A stretch of 64,000 bases of DNA. It comes from CAWEFA01 sp963851385. GTDB lineage: Bacteria; Bacteroidota; Bacteroidia; Bacteroidales; DTGW01. The stretch spans positions 248,001 to 312,000 of the forward strand of contig CAWKPE010000013.1 in assembly GCA_963851385.1 (NCBI GenBank). The letters are read 5' to 3'. Shown piece by piece: positions 1-9,100 of the stretch; position 1 is the stretch's first letter; each line of letters starts with the position of its first letter. Under the pieces are notes generated by a model. The model saw only the letters and a program-made list of their open reading frames with translations, did no database searches and had not been told where the DNA came from. A program made the position numbers and the translations under genes.

Positions 1-1
1 A

Positions 2-100
2 AATCAAACCGATATTAGTAATCTGGCTGCAGGCACTTATATAATAAAAGTAGTTACTAATAGCGGACAGCAAAAAGAACAATTAATAATTAAAAAGTAA
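2..100 (+). CDS. C-terminal end of a T9SS-secreted protein (partial)
   Basis: The reading frame open from the left edge encodes 32 residues ending ISNLAAGTYIIKVVTNSG and then QQKEQLIIKK before TAA. The pattern (hydrophobic strand, L-x-x-G-x-Y-I-I-K-V, short polar turn, basic end) is the last part of a type A Por secretion sorting domain, which directs proteins through the type IX secretion system to the cell surface of Bacteroidota. The functional part of the protein lies outside the window, so nothing can be said about its activity. Confidence 0.75.
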   Translation, partial: NQTDISNLAAGTYIIKVVTNSGQQKEQLIIKK

Positions 101-123
101 AATTGCTTTTGCTTGAATAAATT

Positions 124-156
124 AAAGAGGCTGCCTAATAATTAGATAGCCTCTTT
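124..156. terminator. Bidirectional terminator hairpin
   Basis: AAAGAGGCT at 124-132 pairs perfectly with AGCCTCTTT at 148-156 around a 15-base loop. It lies between the rightward T9SS-protein tail and the leftward acyltransferase gene, so it can serve both convergent transcripts. Confidence 0.6.
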
Positions 157-229
157 ATGTTTAAAAGGTCATCAACTCTGACAAACGTCTCGCTATTAAG
201 CGTCGAACTAATTAATAAACATTACCCGT

Positions 230-1399
230 TTACAAGTGAAGATTAACCCAAATTTTCCATTTATCTCTTAAATCCATAATTGGCTTTTCATAATATTTAT
301 AAATCAATGTGGAAAATACTATGACAACAGTCCAATATATTACATATAAAGCCCAAGCCGTGTGAACTCCACGAGGTGGAAAATGATCACGCATTATTTC
401 AGAAACAAGCGCCAAATTAATCAAGTACATTGAATATGAAATTAAACTTATATGAGTAAATATTTTTGTTATAATTAGTGGAGCTTTTTTAATACTGTCA
501 AACTTTGGTAAAAGTAAAAAACATCCAATGCTTTGAAAAAATATTTGAAATACTTTAGTAGAAAAGTCATTAGGCAACCAAGTTGTATAAAGAATTGTAT
601 AACTTATTACTAATCCTAATATAAAACTAAAATTTCTACTTTTAATCCAAGAATTCGGAAACCAATATTTAATAAATGCAGCTAAAAGTCCTAATGCAAT
701 GCCATCTAAACGATAAATAACTACTTTAAATATTTTCACACCGAGCCAAAATTGATCAACATTAAACTTCGATGCTTTAAAAAATCTTAAAAGAAATGGT
801 ATAAGCAAGAAAATTATAATTGCATAAAGAAAAATAGACTTTTTATTTATTTTATAGCCTTTTAAAATGAAATAAAAAATGCCTAGAATAATTGGAAATA
901 GAAGGTAAAACCACTCTTCAATACTTAGGCTCCATGATTCCCAAAAGAAACCAGTAAATGGCCCGGAAAAATTTTGAAGAAAAAAGAAAAATTTCCAATT
1001 GAATTGTGAGAAATCTTCTTTAATTATTCCAAAATAAACAACAATTATATTTAGAATTAATATTAAATAATAGTTCGGTAAAGTACGAAACCAACGTCGA
1101 ATCCAAAAATTACTAATTACTTTTATCCCAAATGAATTATTTTTTTTAAAAGTTTTTATCAATATTCCTCCAATTAGAAATCCACTAAGTACAAAGAATA
1201 ACTCAACACCATTTATTAATCGAATCCAAGGAAAATTAGTATCAATTTTTTCTAGCATTGAGGCATGTCCCATGACAACAAAAATAATTGCAAGAGATCG
1301 CATTAAGTCAAGTCCAAATACTCTATTTTCATAATCTGGTCTTAATCGAAATATATTTATAAATCTATAAATTATAGCCATTTTCTTAGTACATAACAA
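230..1399 (-). CDS. Acyltransferase family 3 membrane protein
   Basis: This is a 389-residue polytopic membrane protein of the acyltransferase-3 (OafA/YrhL-like) family, which transfers acetyl or other acyl groups onto extracytoplasmic sugars such as O-antigen or exopolysaccharide. Visible hallmarks are the first membrane segment with the family's Arg and His (R34 and H45 in DLMRSLAIIFVVMGH), the ELFFVLSGFLIGG segment, and the ESWSLSIEEWFYLLFP motif near residue 155. About ten hydrophobic segments follow. A second Met at residue 7 (base 1381) is an equally good start. The gene stands alone between two hairpins, so its acceptor sugar cannot be inferred from neighbours. Confidence 0.85.
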   Translation of the reverse strand: MLCTKKMAIIYRFINIFRLRPDYENRVFGLDLMRSLAIIFVVMGHASMLEKIDTNFPWIRLINGVELFFVLSGFLIGGILIKTFKKNNSFGIKVISNFWIRRWFRTLPNYYLILILNIIVVYFGIIKEDFSQFNWKFFFFLQNFSGPFTGFFWESWSLSIEEWFYLLFPIILGIFYFILKGYKINKKSIFLYAIIIFLLIPFLLRFFKASKFNVDQFWLGVKIFKVVIYRLDGIALGLLAAFIKYWFPNSWIKSRNFSFILGLVISYTILYTTWLPNDFSTKVFQIFFQSIGCFLLLPKFDSIKKAPLIITKIFTHISLISYSMYLINLALVSEIMRDHFPPRGVHTAWALYVIYWTVVIVFSTLIYKYYEKPIMDLRDKWKIWVNLHL

Positions 1400-1967
1400 A
1401 AATTATACAATGCATTGATTACTAATTAAATGCACGCTTTTTGTTAATAAAAAGCGTGCAAAAATTTGTTTATCACATTGATATTCTATTTATTATCATC
1501 GTAAACCAAAACGATGTTAACTATGAATACCAATATTGACTGTAAAACTAATCAATTCGTTGTAAAACTCAAAGAAAAAACCCAGTGGAACCTGAGGTTC
1601 TTCTTACAAAAATACAAAATTGGAGCGCTTTAAAGAAAAAGTAAGGATTTTGAAAAAAGAAAGTACTAAGGTTTCAGAGTTGAAAGAGTGTAAGCAAACC
1701 TTAACTCTTTCTCTGCAAATAAAAATAGGATTGAATGGAGCAAGCTGGCTGCGTCCCGTGTGTAAAAAGTGAGTGTAGGGAATGAGACGGGTCCAGTGCA
1801 GTGTAATGAAATCTTATTTTGTGCGCCAGCTGGGGTCAGCCCCTATATAGCGCAAGTCTTCAGGACTTGTGCTTCTTATTCTTGCAGTTTATAACTGCCA
1901 ATAAATATTATTTCTAATATAGTCTAAGTTAAAAACTTGAACTATTAAAGGGAATCCGGCTTTTGCT
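1400..1967. other. Gene-free stretch with hairpins and a GC-richer block
   Basis: No credible gene is visible. It holds the 12-bp perfect hairpin at 1431-1460. At roughly 1740-1845 the bases become markedly richer in G and C than the surroundings, with a small GGGGTCAGCCCC palindrome near 1832-1843. A second hairpin lies at 1850-1872 (GCGCAAGTC/GGACTTGTGC) and a small one at 1884-1898 (GCAGTT/AACTGC). These look like decayed palindromic repeats rather than genes. Confidence 0.5.
1431..1460. terminator. Perfect 12-bp hairpin upstream of acyltransferase
   Basis: TGCACGCTTTTT (1431-1442) pairs with AAAAAGCGTGCA (1449-1460) around a 6-base loop. On the minus strand it lies upstream of the acyltransferase start and downstream of hicA, so it may end the hicBA transcript. 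The A/T-rich stem ends give only a weak U-tract. Confidence 0.4.
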
Positions 1968-2171
1968 TTAAATATCTTCTTTATCAATACCCGCCTGTTT
2001 AAGGAGTGAAAAGAAAAGACCTTTGGCAAGGTCTTTATTGCCATGTACAGGAACTATAATTGTTTTACCGGTTTTAGGGTTATAATACAAATGATGGCTG
2101 CCATTGGCACGTTTAAAGTAAAAGCCTCTTTTTTCTAGTACCCGGATTAATTTTTTAGCCGAATAGTTCAT
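1968..2171 (-). CDS. hicA: HicA-type mRNA interferase toxin
   Basis: The 67-residue protein has the double-stranded-RNA-binding-like fold signature of HicA: SAKKLIRVLEKRGFYF, then the active-site GSHH at residues 24-27, then IIVPVHGNKDLAKG. HicA toxins cleave mRNA when not held by HicB. The start codon overlaps the end of hicB by 4 bases (ATGA), so the pair is translationally coupled, with the antitoxin first. It is full length and no motif residue is missing, so the toxin looks functional. Confidence 0.9.
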   Translation of the reverse strand: MNYSAKKLIRVLEKRGFYFKRANGSHHLYYNPKTGKTIIVPVHGNKDLAKGLFFSLLKQAGIDKEDI

Positions 2172-2395
2172 GCTGTCTGCAGGTTTAAAGAGTATTCCAA
2201 AGTATCGCTATCATCGGGAATCTCTTCGCCACGTTCATGAAGCTCTTCAATATAAAGCTCTATAGCTTCTTTTGCCATTTGAATAGCATGTTCTACTGTC
2301 TCGCCAAAAGTCATACAGCCAGGCAAAGCCGGCACAGAAACAGTATAAGAGCCTTCCGGCTCTTTGTGTATTAATATTTTATAAGTCAGTTGCAT
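2168..2395 (-). CDS. hicB: HicB-type antitoxin
   Basis: The 75-residue protein has the degenerate RNase H-like HicB fold: a strand with EGSYTVSVPALPGCMTFGET followed by a helix AIQMAKEAIELYIEEL. This domain binds and blocks HicA. There is no obvious C-terminal helix-turn-helix or ribbon-helix-helix domain, which is common in short HicB proteins; autoregulation therefore cannot be assumed. It precedes hicA with a 4-base overlap. Confidence 0.88.
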   Translation of the reverse strand: MQLTYKILIHKEPEGSYTVSVPALPGCMTFGETVEHAIQMAKEAIELYIEELHERGEEIPDDSDTLEYSLNLQTA

Positions 2396-2406
2396 ATTTT
2401 TATTTT

Positions 2407-2538
2407 TTAATGAGCCAATTGTAAAGCACTTGATAAAGCGTCTTTTAGTTTTTTCTTACCTACGGGAACATCCTCAAGAGAAAAGACGATTGTCGTTTCT
2501 TCGTCATTGAGTTCTTCAATAAGTTTTATTTTCCCTCG
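2407..2538 (-). pseudogene. Unidentified gene remnant upstream of hicB
   Basis: Between an in-frame TAG (2539-2541) and TAA (2407-2409) the minus strand encodes about 42 protein-like residues, including KIKLIEELNDEETTIVFSLE and ending KKLKDALSSALQLAH. There is no start codon. It sits 12 bases upstream of hicB in the same direction, so it could be the 3' end of an earlier operon gene. I do not recognise the family. Confidence 0.35.
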
Positions 2539-2540
2539 CT

Positions 2541-2570
2541 AAGCGTAGTTTTTTTAACTACGCTTTTTTA
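2541..2570 (+). terminator. Hairpin with T-run
   Basis: AAGCGTAGTT (2541-2550) pairs perfectly with AACTACGCTT (2556-2565), followed by a run of T. It has the form of a rightward intrinsic terminator, but no rightward gene precedes it. Its arms recur in degraded form just downstream (GGCTAAACGTAGTTTTC near 2636). Confidence 0.4.
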
Positions 2571-2793
2571 TTTTGTAGTTTTCAACTACACCTACGGCTA
2601 AGCGAAGTATGCAAATATAAGAAAAAAGGAAGAAAGGCTAAACGTAGTTTTCTCTTAACCGCACTTTTTTAATAAAATTTGTGAAATTCGGCTATTACAT
2701 TATTTATAAATATCTTTCCCAAATAGCGCATGTTTATTAATCTTGTGCCTCTTTCTCATGGAGTTTTTAACCCCTTAAATGGCGCAAGTTTCT

Positions 2794-2952
2794 GAGGGTG
2801 TCTCAAAAGTTATTTTTCATTGTCATTCCCGCGTTCCGAACCATCGGAAGCGGGAATCTATATATAATTGAGTGTGTGAAGATTCCCATTCCCGAAAGTT
2901 CGGGACATGGGAATGACAGTTTTGAGTTTTGAGCCACTTTTGAGACGGCCTC
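2794..2952. repeat. MITE-like nested inverted-repeat element
   Basis: Terminal arms GAGG..GTCTCAAAAGT (2794-2810) and ACTTTTGAGAC..CCTC (2936-2952) are inverted. Inside them TGTCATTCCC (2821-2830) pairs with GGGAATGACA (2909-2918), and GGGAATCT (2852-2859) pairs with AGATTCCC (2880-2887). The whole 159 bases can fold into one cruciform. It encodes no protein. The design is that of a miniature inverted-repeat element or REP cluster mobilised in trans. Confidence 0.55.
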
Positions 2953-3028
2953 TTTTTATTTTGTAGTTTCCCTAGCACGGAGTGTGTCCACTTACTTCAG
3001 AATACAATCCGCGCCAGCTTATGCCAAC

Positions 3029-3112
3029 TTAAGGCAATTCAATGGTATTAGCAACCCGATCTTCTTTAAGATTATTCTGTTTCGAAATTAATTCAACGTG
3101 TTTCTGTATCAT
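3029..3112 (-). pseudogene. 5' remnant of a tex-like gene
   Basis: From ATG at 3112 the minus strand reads MIQKHVELISKQNNLKEDRV then ANTIEL, followed by P and TAA. The N-terminus of Tex (the RNA-binding S1-domain transcription accessory protein) has this form, normally continuing into a segment on lids and gaps with FISRYRKE. Here similarity stops after about 26 codons. The remainder has been replaced by the repeat-rich DNA to the left. Confidence 0.5.
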
Positions 3113-3210
3113 AATAAATTGGCAGTTGATTTTGGTCAGAATTCAAAAATAATATTTATTATCCGTTAAAAATAATTACACGCATTAATCATTAAAAATA
3201 AGCTATGAAT

Positions 3211-3250
3211 ATATTGGCACATTGGCATATTGGCACATTAGCACATTTAT
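3211..3250 (+). repeat. Degenerate TTGGCACAT tandem repeat
   Basis: Four to five imperfect copies of an 11-base unit of the form ATTGGCACATT run just upstream of the SusC gene. The same unit recurs in both orientations at 21601-21730 and 21973-22040. Confidence 0.6.
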
Positions 3251-3335
3251 GTTTCAAGTTTGTTTGAAAGAGAAATTATCCTTAATATTGTATGCTAGTG
3301 AAAAAGTGTTAAATATCATAAGAAAATCTAAATCT

Positions 3336-6300
3336 ATGAAAAGAACCGGAGTATTGCTGCTGTTAATGTTTTTACTAAAGCAATTTGCCTTTGCTCAAAC
3401 AACAATCACCGGAACTGTTACAAGTGCAGATGATGGTTTGGGGTTACCAGGTGCATTTGTAGTTGTAAAAAGTTCAACTAACGGTACAGTTACCGATATA
3501 GAAGGTAAGTATAAAATTACGGTACCTCAGGGCAGTACTTTGGTATTTAGTTTTGTAGGAATGCAACCGCAGGAAATTCCGGTAACAGATCAGACTGTTA
3601 TTAATGTTGTTCTTAATGCTATTGCAACAAATGTTGAAGAAGTTATAGTAGCTGGCGTTGCCAGTGCTACTCCACGCAAAAAAATGAGTGTTTCTGTAAG
3701 TAAGGTAGATTCAAAAGACCTTGAATCTGTGCCTGCCACTTCAACAGCAACGGCTCTCCAAGGAAGAGTTGCTGGGTTAGTAGTTGTTAATTCCAGCGGG
3801 AACCCTGGACAATCTTCCGGAATCAGATTAAGAGGTTCCACTTCAATATACGGCAGTACTTCTCCTTTGATTATAGTTGATGGAGTAATGATGGATGGCG
3901 ATATGGCTGATGTAAACAGTGATGACGTTGCCGACTATCAAGTTGTAAAAGGTGCATCTGCTTCTGCACTCTATGGTTCTCGGGCAGGAAATGGTGTAAT
4001 TGTTATTACAACAAAAAGAGGAAATTTAGCAAAAGAAGGAAATACAGAGATAAGATTCAGAAGCGAATATGGTACTTCCGATCTTATAAAAGAAATAAAA
4101 TTAAATGAACATCATGACTACAGGTTAGCTGATAATTATAAACAGGATGGTTATACAAAATATTACGGAGTAACCTATCCAACCAATTATGATGGAGGAC
4201 CTACAAATGATATTTTAGGAACCAGGACACCTGATTTTGACCACTATTCTGATAATCCCTATTCATTTGCTAATGATTTGCAAAAGGAAATATTTCCAAA
4301 TGGTAACTTTTATACAGAATATATTTCAGTAGCTTCCAATAATACAAATTCAGATTATCTTATTTCATATGAAAATAACCACAACTCAGGAATTGTATTT
4401 AGTAAAAATGGTTCTACCAGACAAAACATACGTCTTAACATTGATCTGAAAATATTTGAAAAGCTAAAGCTTTCTATAAGTTCTTTATATATTCAAACAA
4501 AATTAGATTTACCCAATGGTGGAGAAACAGTAAGTGACGGCGGTGGAGAACTGAGCGCATTTTCTGATGTTCTGTTTATGAATCCTGATGCAAACCTTAA
4601 TATGGCTTCACCTGATACAATGATACTAAAGAAATATTACTATAAACCGGATTATTGGGCATTAGCAAGCAATCCTAAACATTCTCTTTATTACGAGCAG
4701 CGTAATACTGAAAGAAGTTCCTTCATGCCTGATTTCTCGCTTAATTATAAAACCTTTAGCTGGATGGAACTTGAAGCAAATTATAGTTTTGAAAAACGAA
4801 ATATAATGTATACTCAATATGATCCTGTAGGTTTTATGGGACTCAATGGAGCAATTACAGAATGGTGCGGAAGAAAAAATCGCTTTTGAAAGTTTGGGTC
4901 AAACGTTTCAATCCACCATTAATTTAAATGGAAAATTTGGTGATTTTGTTGCAAAGGGCAAATTAAACTTCACTTATGAAAAATTCGGTTCCGATCAGTT
5001 TTCGGTAACAGGTGTTAATTTTTTGTTATCAGGTATTACAAGTCTACAGGATTTAGTAGGTAAAATAACACCTACATCGTTAATTATTAATACCGTTGCT
5101 AAAAATTATTCTGGTATCGCAGATTTGGATTATAAGGGTAAATATATAGCTTCCATGCTATACAGAATAGATGGTTCATCGTTATTTGGCCCAAATAACA
5201 GGTGGAACCCTTATTATCGTATTTCCGGTGCGTACAGGATTGGTGAGGATTTAAAAATACCAGGTATCCAGGAATTAAAATTAAGGGCAGCTGTAGGGAC
5301 ATCAGGCCAAAGGCCAGAATTTAATTATCAGTATGAAACATTCACAATGGAAAACGGTGTTCCTATTGGCTATACATTGGGCAATAAAAATTTAAAACCT
5401 TCTGAAACAAAAGAAACAGAACTTGGAGTAAATTGCGAATTTCTTAACAAGTTTGAACTGGAAATAATTCAATCTTTTAACGAAACAAATGGTGATTTTA
5501 TGAACGTTCCTTTATCTGCTGTAACAGGTTTTCGCTATCAATGGCGAAATGCAACAATAATAAAAGGAACTTCTTTTGAGACAACTTTAGGGGCCCAAAT
5601 TATTAAATCGAAGGATTTGGATTGGAGGTTTAATCTTACTTTCGATAAAATGAGCCAAAAAATTTCTGCATTAGAAAACACTAGTGCATTCTCGACTGGT
5701 CCAAAAAGTGCATTTCGTGTTCAAGCCGGAGAACCTTATGGAATTATGTATGGATATGCATGGGTAAAAACTATACAGCAAATGGAGCAGCAGCTTCCAG
5801 AGGGTAAAACTATTGATGATTATACTGTTAACAGCGAAGGATATGTTATTCCAAAAGGCACTGAAGGTACACCTTATGAAATACCCATACCCTATGATAA
5901 GAATAAAGACGGACAACCTTATGAAATTGCGGATATGAATCCAAGATTTAATATGTCGTTCTCTACTAATTTGGAATGGAAAAATATTTTATTTTCTATG
6001 CTATGGAACTGGAAATGCGGAGGCAACATTTATAATGAAACAAAGCAAATGTTATTCCGGGATCAAAGGGCGGGCGTAAATGATCAATATGGCAAACCCG
6101 AGTATCAAAAAAAGACAACTGATTATTATAATACTTTCTATTACCAGGATATTACAAATTCTTATTTTGTTGAAGATGCCAGCTATCTGAAATTAAGAGA
6201 AATGTCAATATATTATTCTTTTAGCAGCAAATTTTTTAGTAAGGTCGGTATCAGTTTCATTAAAAATGCTAAACTTGGTATATTAGGTCGAAATCTTCTG

Positions 6301-6430
6301 ACTTTTACTAAATATACAGGATGGGATCCTGAAGTATGCAGATATTAACAACCCTACAAGTTTCATTTTTGATGATTTCAGTTACCCCAATTATAGAACA
6401 ATATCGGCATCATTAGAAATTAACTTTTAA
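3336..6430 (+). pseudogene. SusC/RagA-family TonB-dependent transporter, two frameshifts
   Basis: This is an outer-membrane, TonB-dependent importer that pairs with a SusD lipoprotein to take up glycans or other large substrates. From ATG 3336 it has a signal peptide (KRTGVLLLLMFLLKQFAFAQ), a carboxypeptidase-like domain (TTITGTVTSADDGLGLPGAF), and a plug with the conserved LRGSTSIYGSTSPLIIVDGV. The beta-barrel follows and ends in SASLEINF. The frame moves by +1 near 4860 and again at 6337. Skipping one base at each point restores the family sequence (GAIT then NGAEEKIAFE; DPEV then ADINNPTSF). An earlier ATG at 3222 is less likely because it lacks a signal peptide. As sequenced it would not make a barrel. 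Confidence 0.85.
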
Positions 6431-6479
6431 ATATTGAAACAAAATGATGTGTGTTGAATTTTTTAAAAATATTTTGAAG

Positions 6480-8023
6480 ATGAGAAAGTCGTTGTTTTTT
6501 ATATTGGTTCTTATAATATATTCATGTAATAAGGATATGGATATTCCTGACACGAATGATCCAAACAGATCTAACGTTAATTCTTCTTCCCGCGATGTCG
6601 AAAATGTTGCTGAAAGTGCTTTCCTGGCCTATTGGCAAGCTACCAGATCTACTACTAGTGGTGGTGCTAATCTTTATGGTACTTCCCTTGTAGCTGCTGA
6701 TCAATTTACAGCAAGCTGGTATAACTTTGCATGGGGATATGTATCTGCCGAACCACGCATCCCATGGAATAATTTAGTGACATTTGATGATGCAGATGTA
6801 ACTACTGACTTTTATTATTCGATGTATGGTGTTTTGTCCAACTCAGTAAATCCCGTAATTGATCTCATCCTAAATAAAAATTTCAAACTTGGAAATAACG
6901 GTCAAGACAATCCTGCAATTTTAGCTTTGTGTTATTTTTTACAGGGTGCTATTTTAGGCAATTTAGGTTTGTGCTTTGACAAAGCAATGATTGTAAAAGA
7001 AAATACTGATTTGGGAAATATTAAATTTTCAAGTTATAATGAAGTAATGGATGCTGCAATTGTATCATTGGAAAAAACTGATTCAATTTGCAAAACAAAT
7101 ACTTTTCAGTTAGATCCAAGTGTAGTAAATGGATACCTTTTAAACAATGACATTCTCAAGCGTTTAGCTAACTCATATATGGCCCGTTTCCTGGCCCTTA
7201 CACCAAGAACTAAAGTTGAAAATAGCCTGGTAGACTGGGATAATGTGCTGGCACATGCTCAACAAGGTATAAATAATGATTTTTATGCTGATGGTGATGC
7301 CACATACCTTCAAGGTGGCAAATGGTATGATAATAATTTTTATTATCTTGACTAACCCTGAAAATGGTACGTTTGCCTATGCCTTTGTTGATTGCCGTTT
7401 AATTCATATGCTGGATCCTGATTACCCTGCCCGTTATCCTTCTGATGGAATAGCACCACAGGTTCATAGCGATTTGCGACCCGGAGAGGCAAAATCTAAT
7501 GATCATCGCCTTGCGGCGGATTTTACATATTTTAGTTCTTGTGGTTTTTATGCTAGCAGAGGTTATTACAACTTCTCACATTATCAATATTCAAGATACC
7601 CGGATATCAGAACAACCGGTGTGGCCTTATTGTATGATTTCAGAAAATATGAGAACGATTTGTATATGGCAGAAGCTTACGCTATGTTAAATCAACCAGA
7701 TAAAGCACTTGAAATTTTAAATGACCCTGGAAATCCGAGATTAGACCCGACTAGAGGTGGACTAAATCCTTTGCCGAGTACTGCTGGCAACCAGACAGAT
7801 TCTTGATGCTATTTTTTATGAAAGAGAGATTGAATTGTTAGCACAGGGATTTATGGTAGGTTTTTGTGACATGCGCCGGAGAGATATGTTACAATATGGC
7901 ACGTACCTTCATTACCCGGTTCCCGGTAAAGAACTTGAAACACTACAATTACCTAACTATACATTTGGAGGCGCGGGTAATGCTGATGGAGTAAATACTT
8001 CCAATGGCGGTTGGTTTAAATAA
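6480..8023 (+). pseudogene. SusD/RagB-family surface lipoprotein, two frameshifts
   Basis: SusD-like proteins form the lid of the SusC channel and bind the ligand. From ATG 6480 there is a lipoprotein signal (FFILVLIIYSC, Cys lipidation) and an N-terminal region with FLAYWQATRS. The C-terminal family signature, AILDAIFYEREIELL with a GF..DMRRRDML continuation, is also recognisable. The frame shifts by +1 at about 7350 and 7798; omitting one base at each restores FYYLTNPENGTFAYAF and NQTILDAIFYERE. It lies 50 bases after the SusC tail in the same operon. Confidence 0.85.
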
Positions 8024-8177
8024 AAAAATTCAATGAGAGAATTTGAAAACTCGTTAATAAAAGAAAAATAGAATAATGGAAAAACTGGTGTAAGAACCTC
8101 CTAGCGGTTTTGAGCCGCTTGGAGATTAAGCCATCTGGACTTTAAATTTTGAACTTTAAACCTTGAACTATAAAAAT

Positions 8178-8961
8178 ATGAAAATCAAAATTCCTAATCT
8201 GATCATGACCTTGATTTTTACAGCTATGACAATCTCATCATGCAAAAAGGAAGAGAGTTACAATTGGAAAAATATTGATCCGGGGAAACAACAAATATCC
8301 GGACCAGATTCAATCAAAGGAAATGACAGTACTGTCTATGAATATCTTGCCATTCCAAGGGGAGGATCAACATATTCATGGGAAGTATTGAGTGGGCCTA
8401 TAACTATCAAGGTAGATACTTTAAACAAAGATCCTCTGCATTATCATCCCTTCAGAGCTGAAATAACTGCAAATTCTTCCATCGATACAACCGGGTCTTT
8501 TGTAGTTAGAGAAACTACCTGGGCCGGTAAACCGGGAATAGCAGATACTTTTAAGATTCAAAAAATACTTTGTTATAAACCATTCATTCCTGATAGTTTT
8601 GTAGGAGAATATACTTGTCATGAAAGTGTTATAAATAACATTGATAATTCTTTTAGTAACGTCTGACCCATTTATCGTTACCCTCTCGTATTTAGGCGGG
8701 GACACCGTTCAGATTGATAATTTTTATGGCACACAAATATCTTTAAATTACATAATCAGCAGGGATAAAAATGAAAACCTTACAGTAGTAAATACTTTGA
8801 CTGATGAAATAACAAATGCTTATTTCGATGATATAGCAGAAATAAAGGGCTATGGTTCATATAGTTCATGTAACAAAACTATCACGGTAGATTTTTTTAT
8901 TATAGATGCTGCAGTAGGCGATACTATTATTACCGGAACAGATAATTTTATTCATAAGTAA
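8178..8961 (+). pseudogene. Lipoprotein of the SusCD operon, one frameshift
   Basis: I do not recognise the family. From ATG 8178 there is a lipoprotein signal peptide (LIFTAMTISSC), then a beta-rich protein with one PKD-like stretch (STYSWEVLSGPITI) and an acidic, Thr-rich C-terminal half. At base 8664 an extra T shifts the frame, turning SNV-DPFIVTLSYLGGDT into a TGA stop. With that base skipped the protein is about 260 residues. Its position directly after SusD suggests an accessory surface glycan- or ligand-binding lipoprotein. It is preceded by a short TTGAACTTTAAACC microsatellite. Confidence 0.65.
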
Positions 8962-8997
8962 TCAAATTATTATTCCTTTATAAATATAGAAATATAG

Positions 8998-9026
8998 TGC
9001 AAGTTCCTAAAAAACTTGCATTTTTT
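8998..9026 (+). terminator. Intrinsic terminator of the SusCD operon
   Basis: TGCAAGTT (8998-9005) and AACTTGCA (9013-9020) form a perfect 8-bp stem, followed directly by TTTTTT. It lies 37 bases after the last gene of the operon and before recG. Confidence 0.75.
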
Positions 9027-9100
9027 ATAAGGTTTACAGGACTTGGAAAGTTTTTAAATTAACAGCTTTTAAATAATCAAAGTATTTGTAAGAATTCTTA

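Noticed and set aside
4846..8666. Programmed +1 frameshifting in the SusCD genes
   Set aside because: The contexts at 4860, 6337, 7350, 7798 and 8664 differ and none matches a known +1 site such as the RF2 CTT TGA C. Programmed shifts also do not normally occur twice in one transporter gene. Error or decay is simpler.
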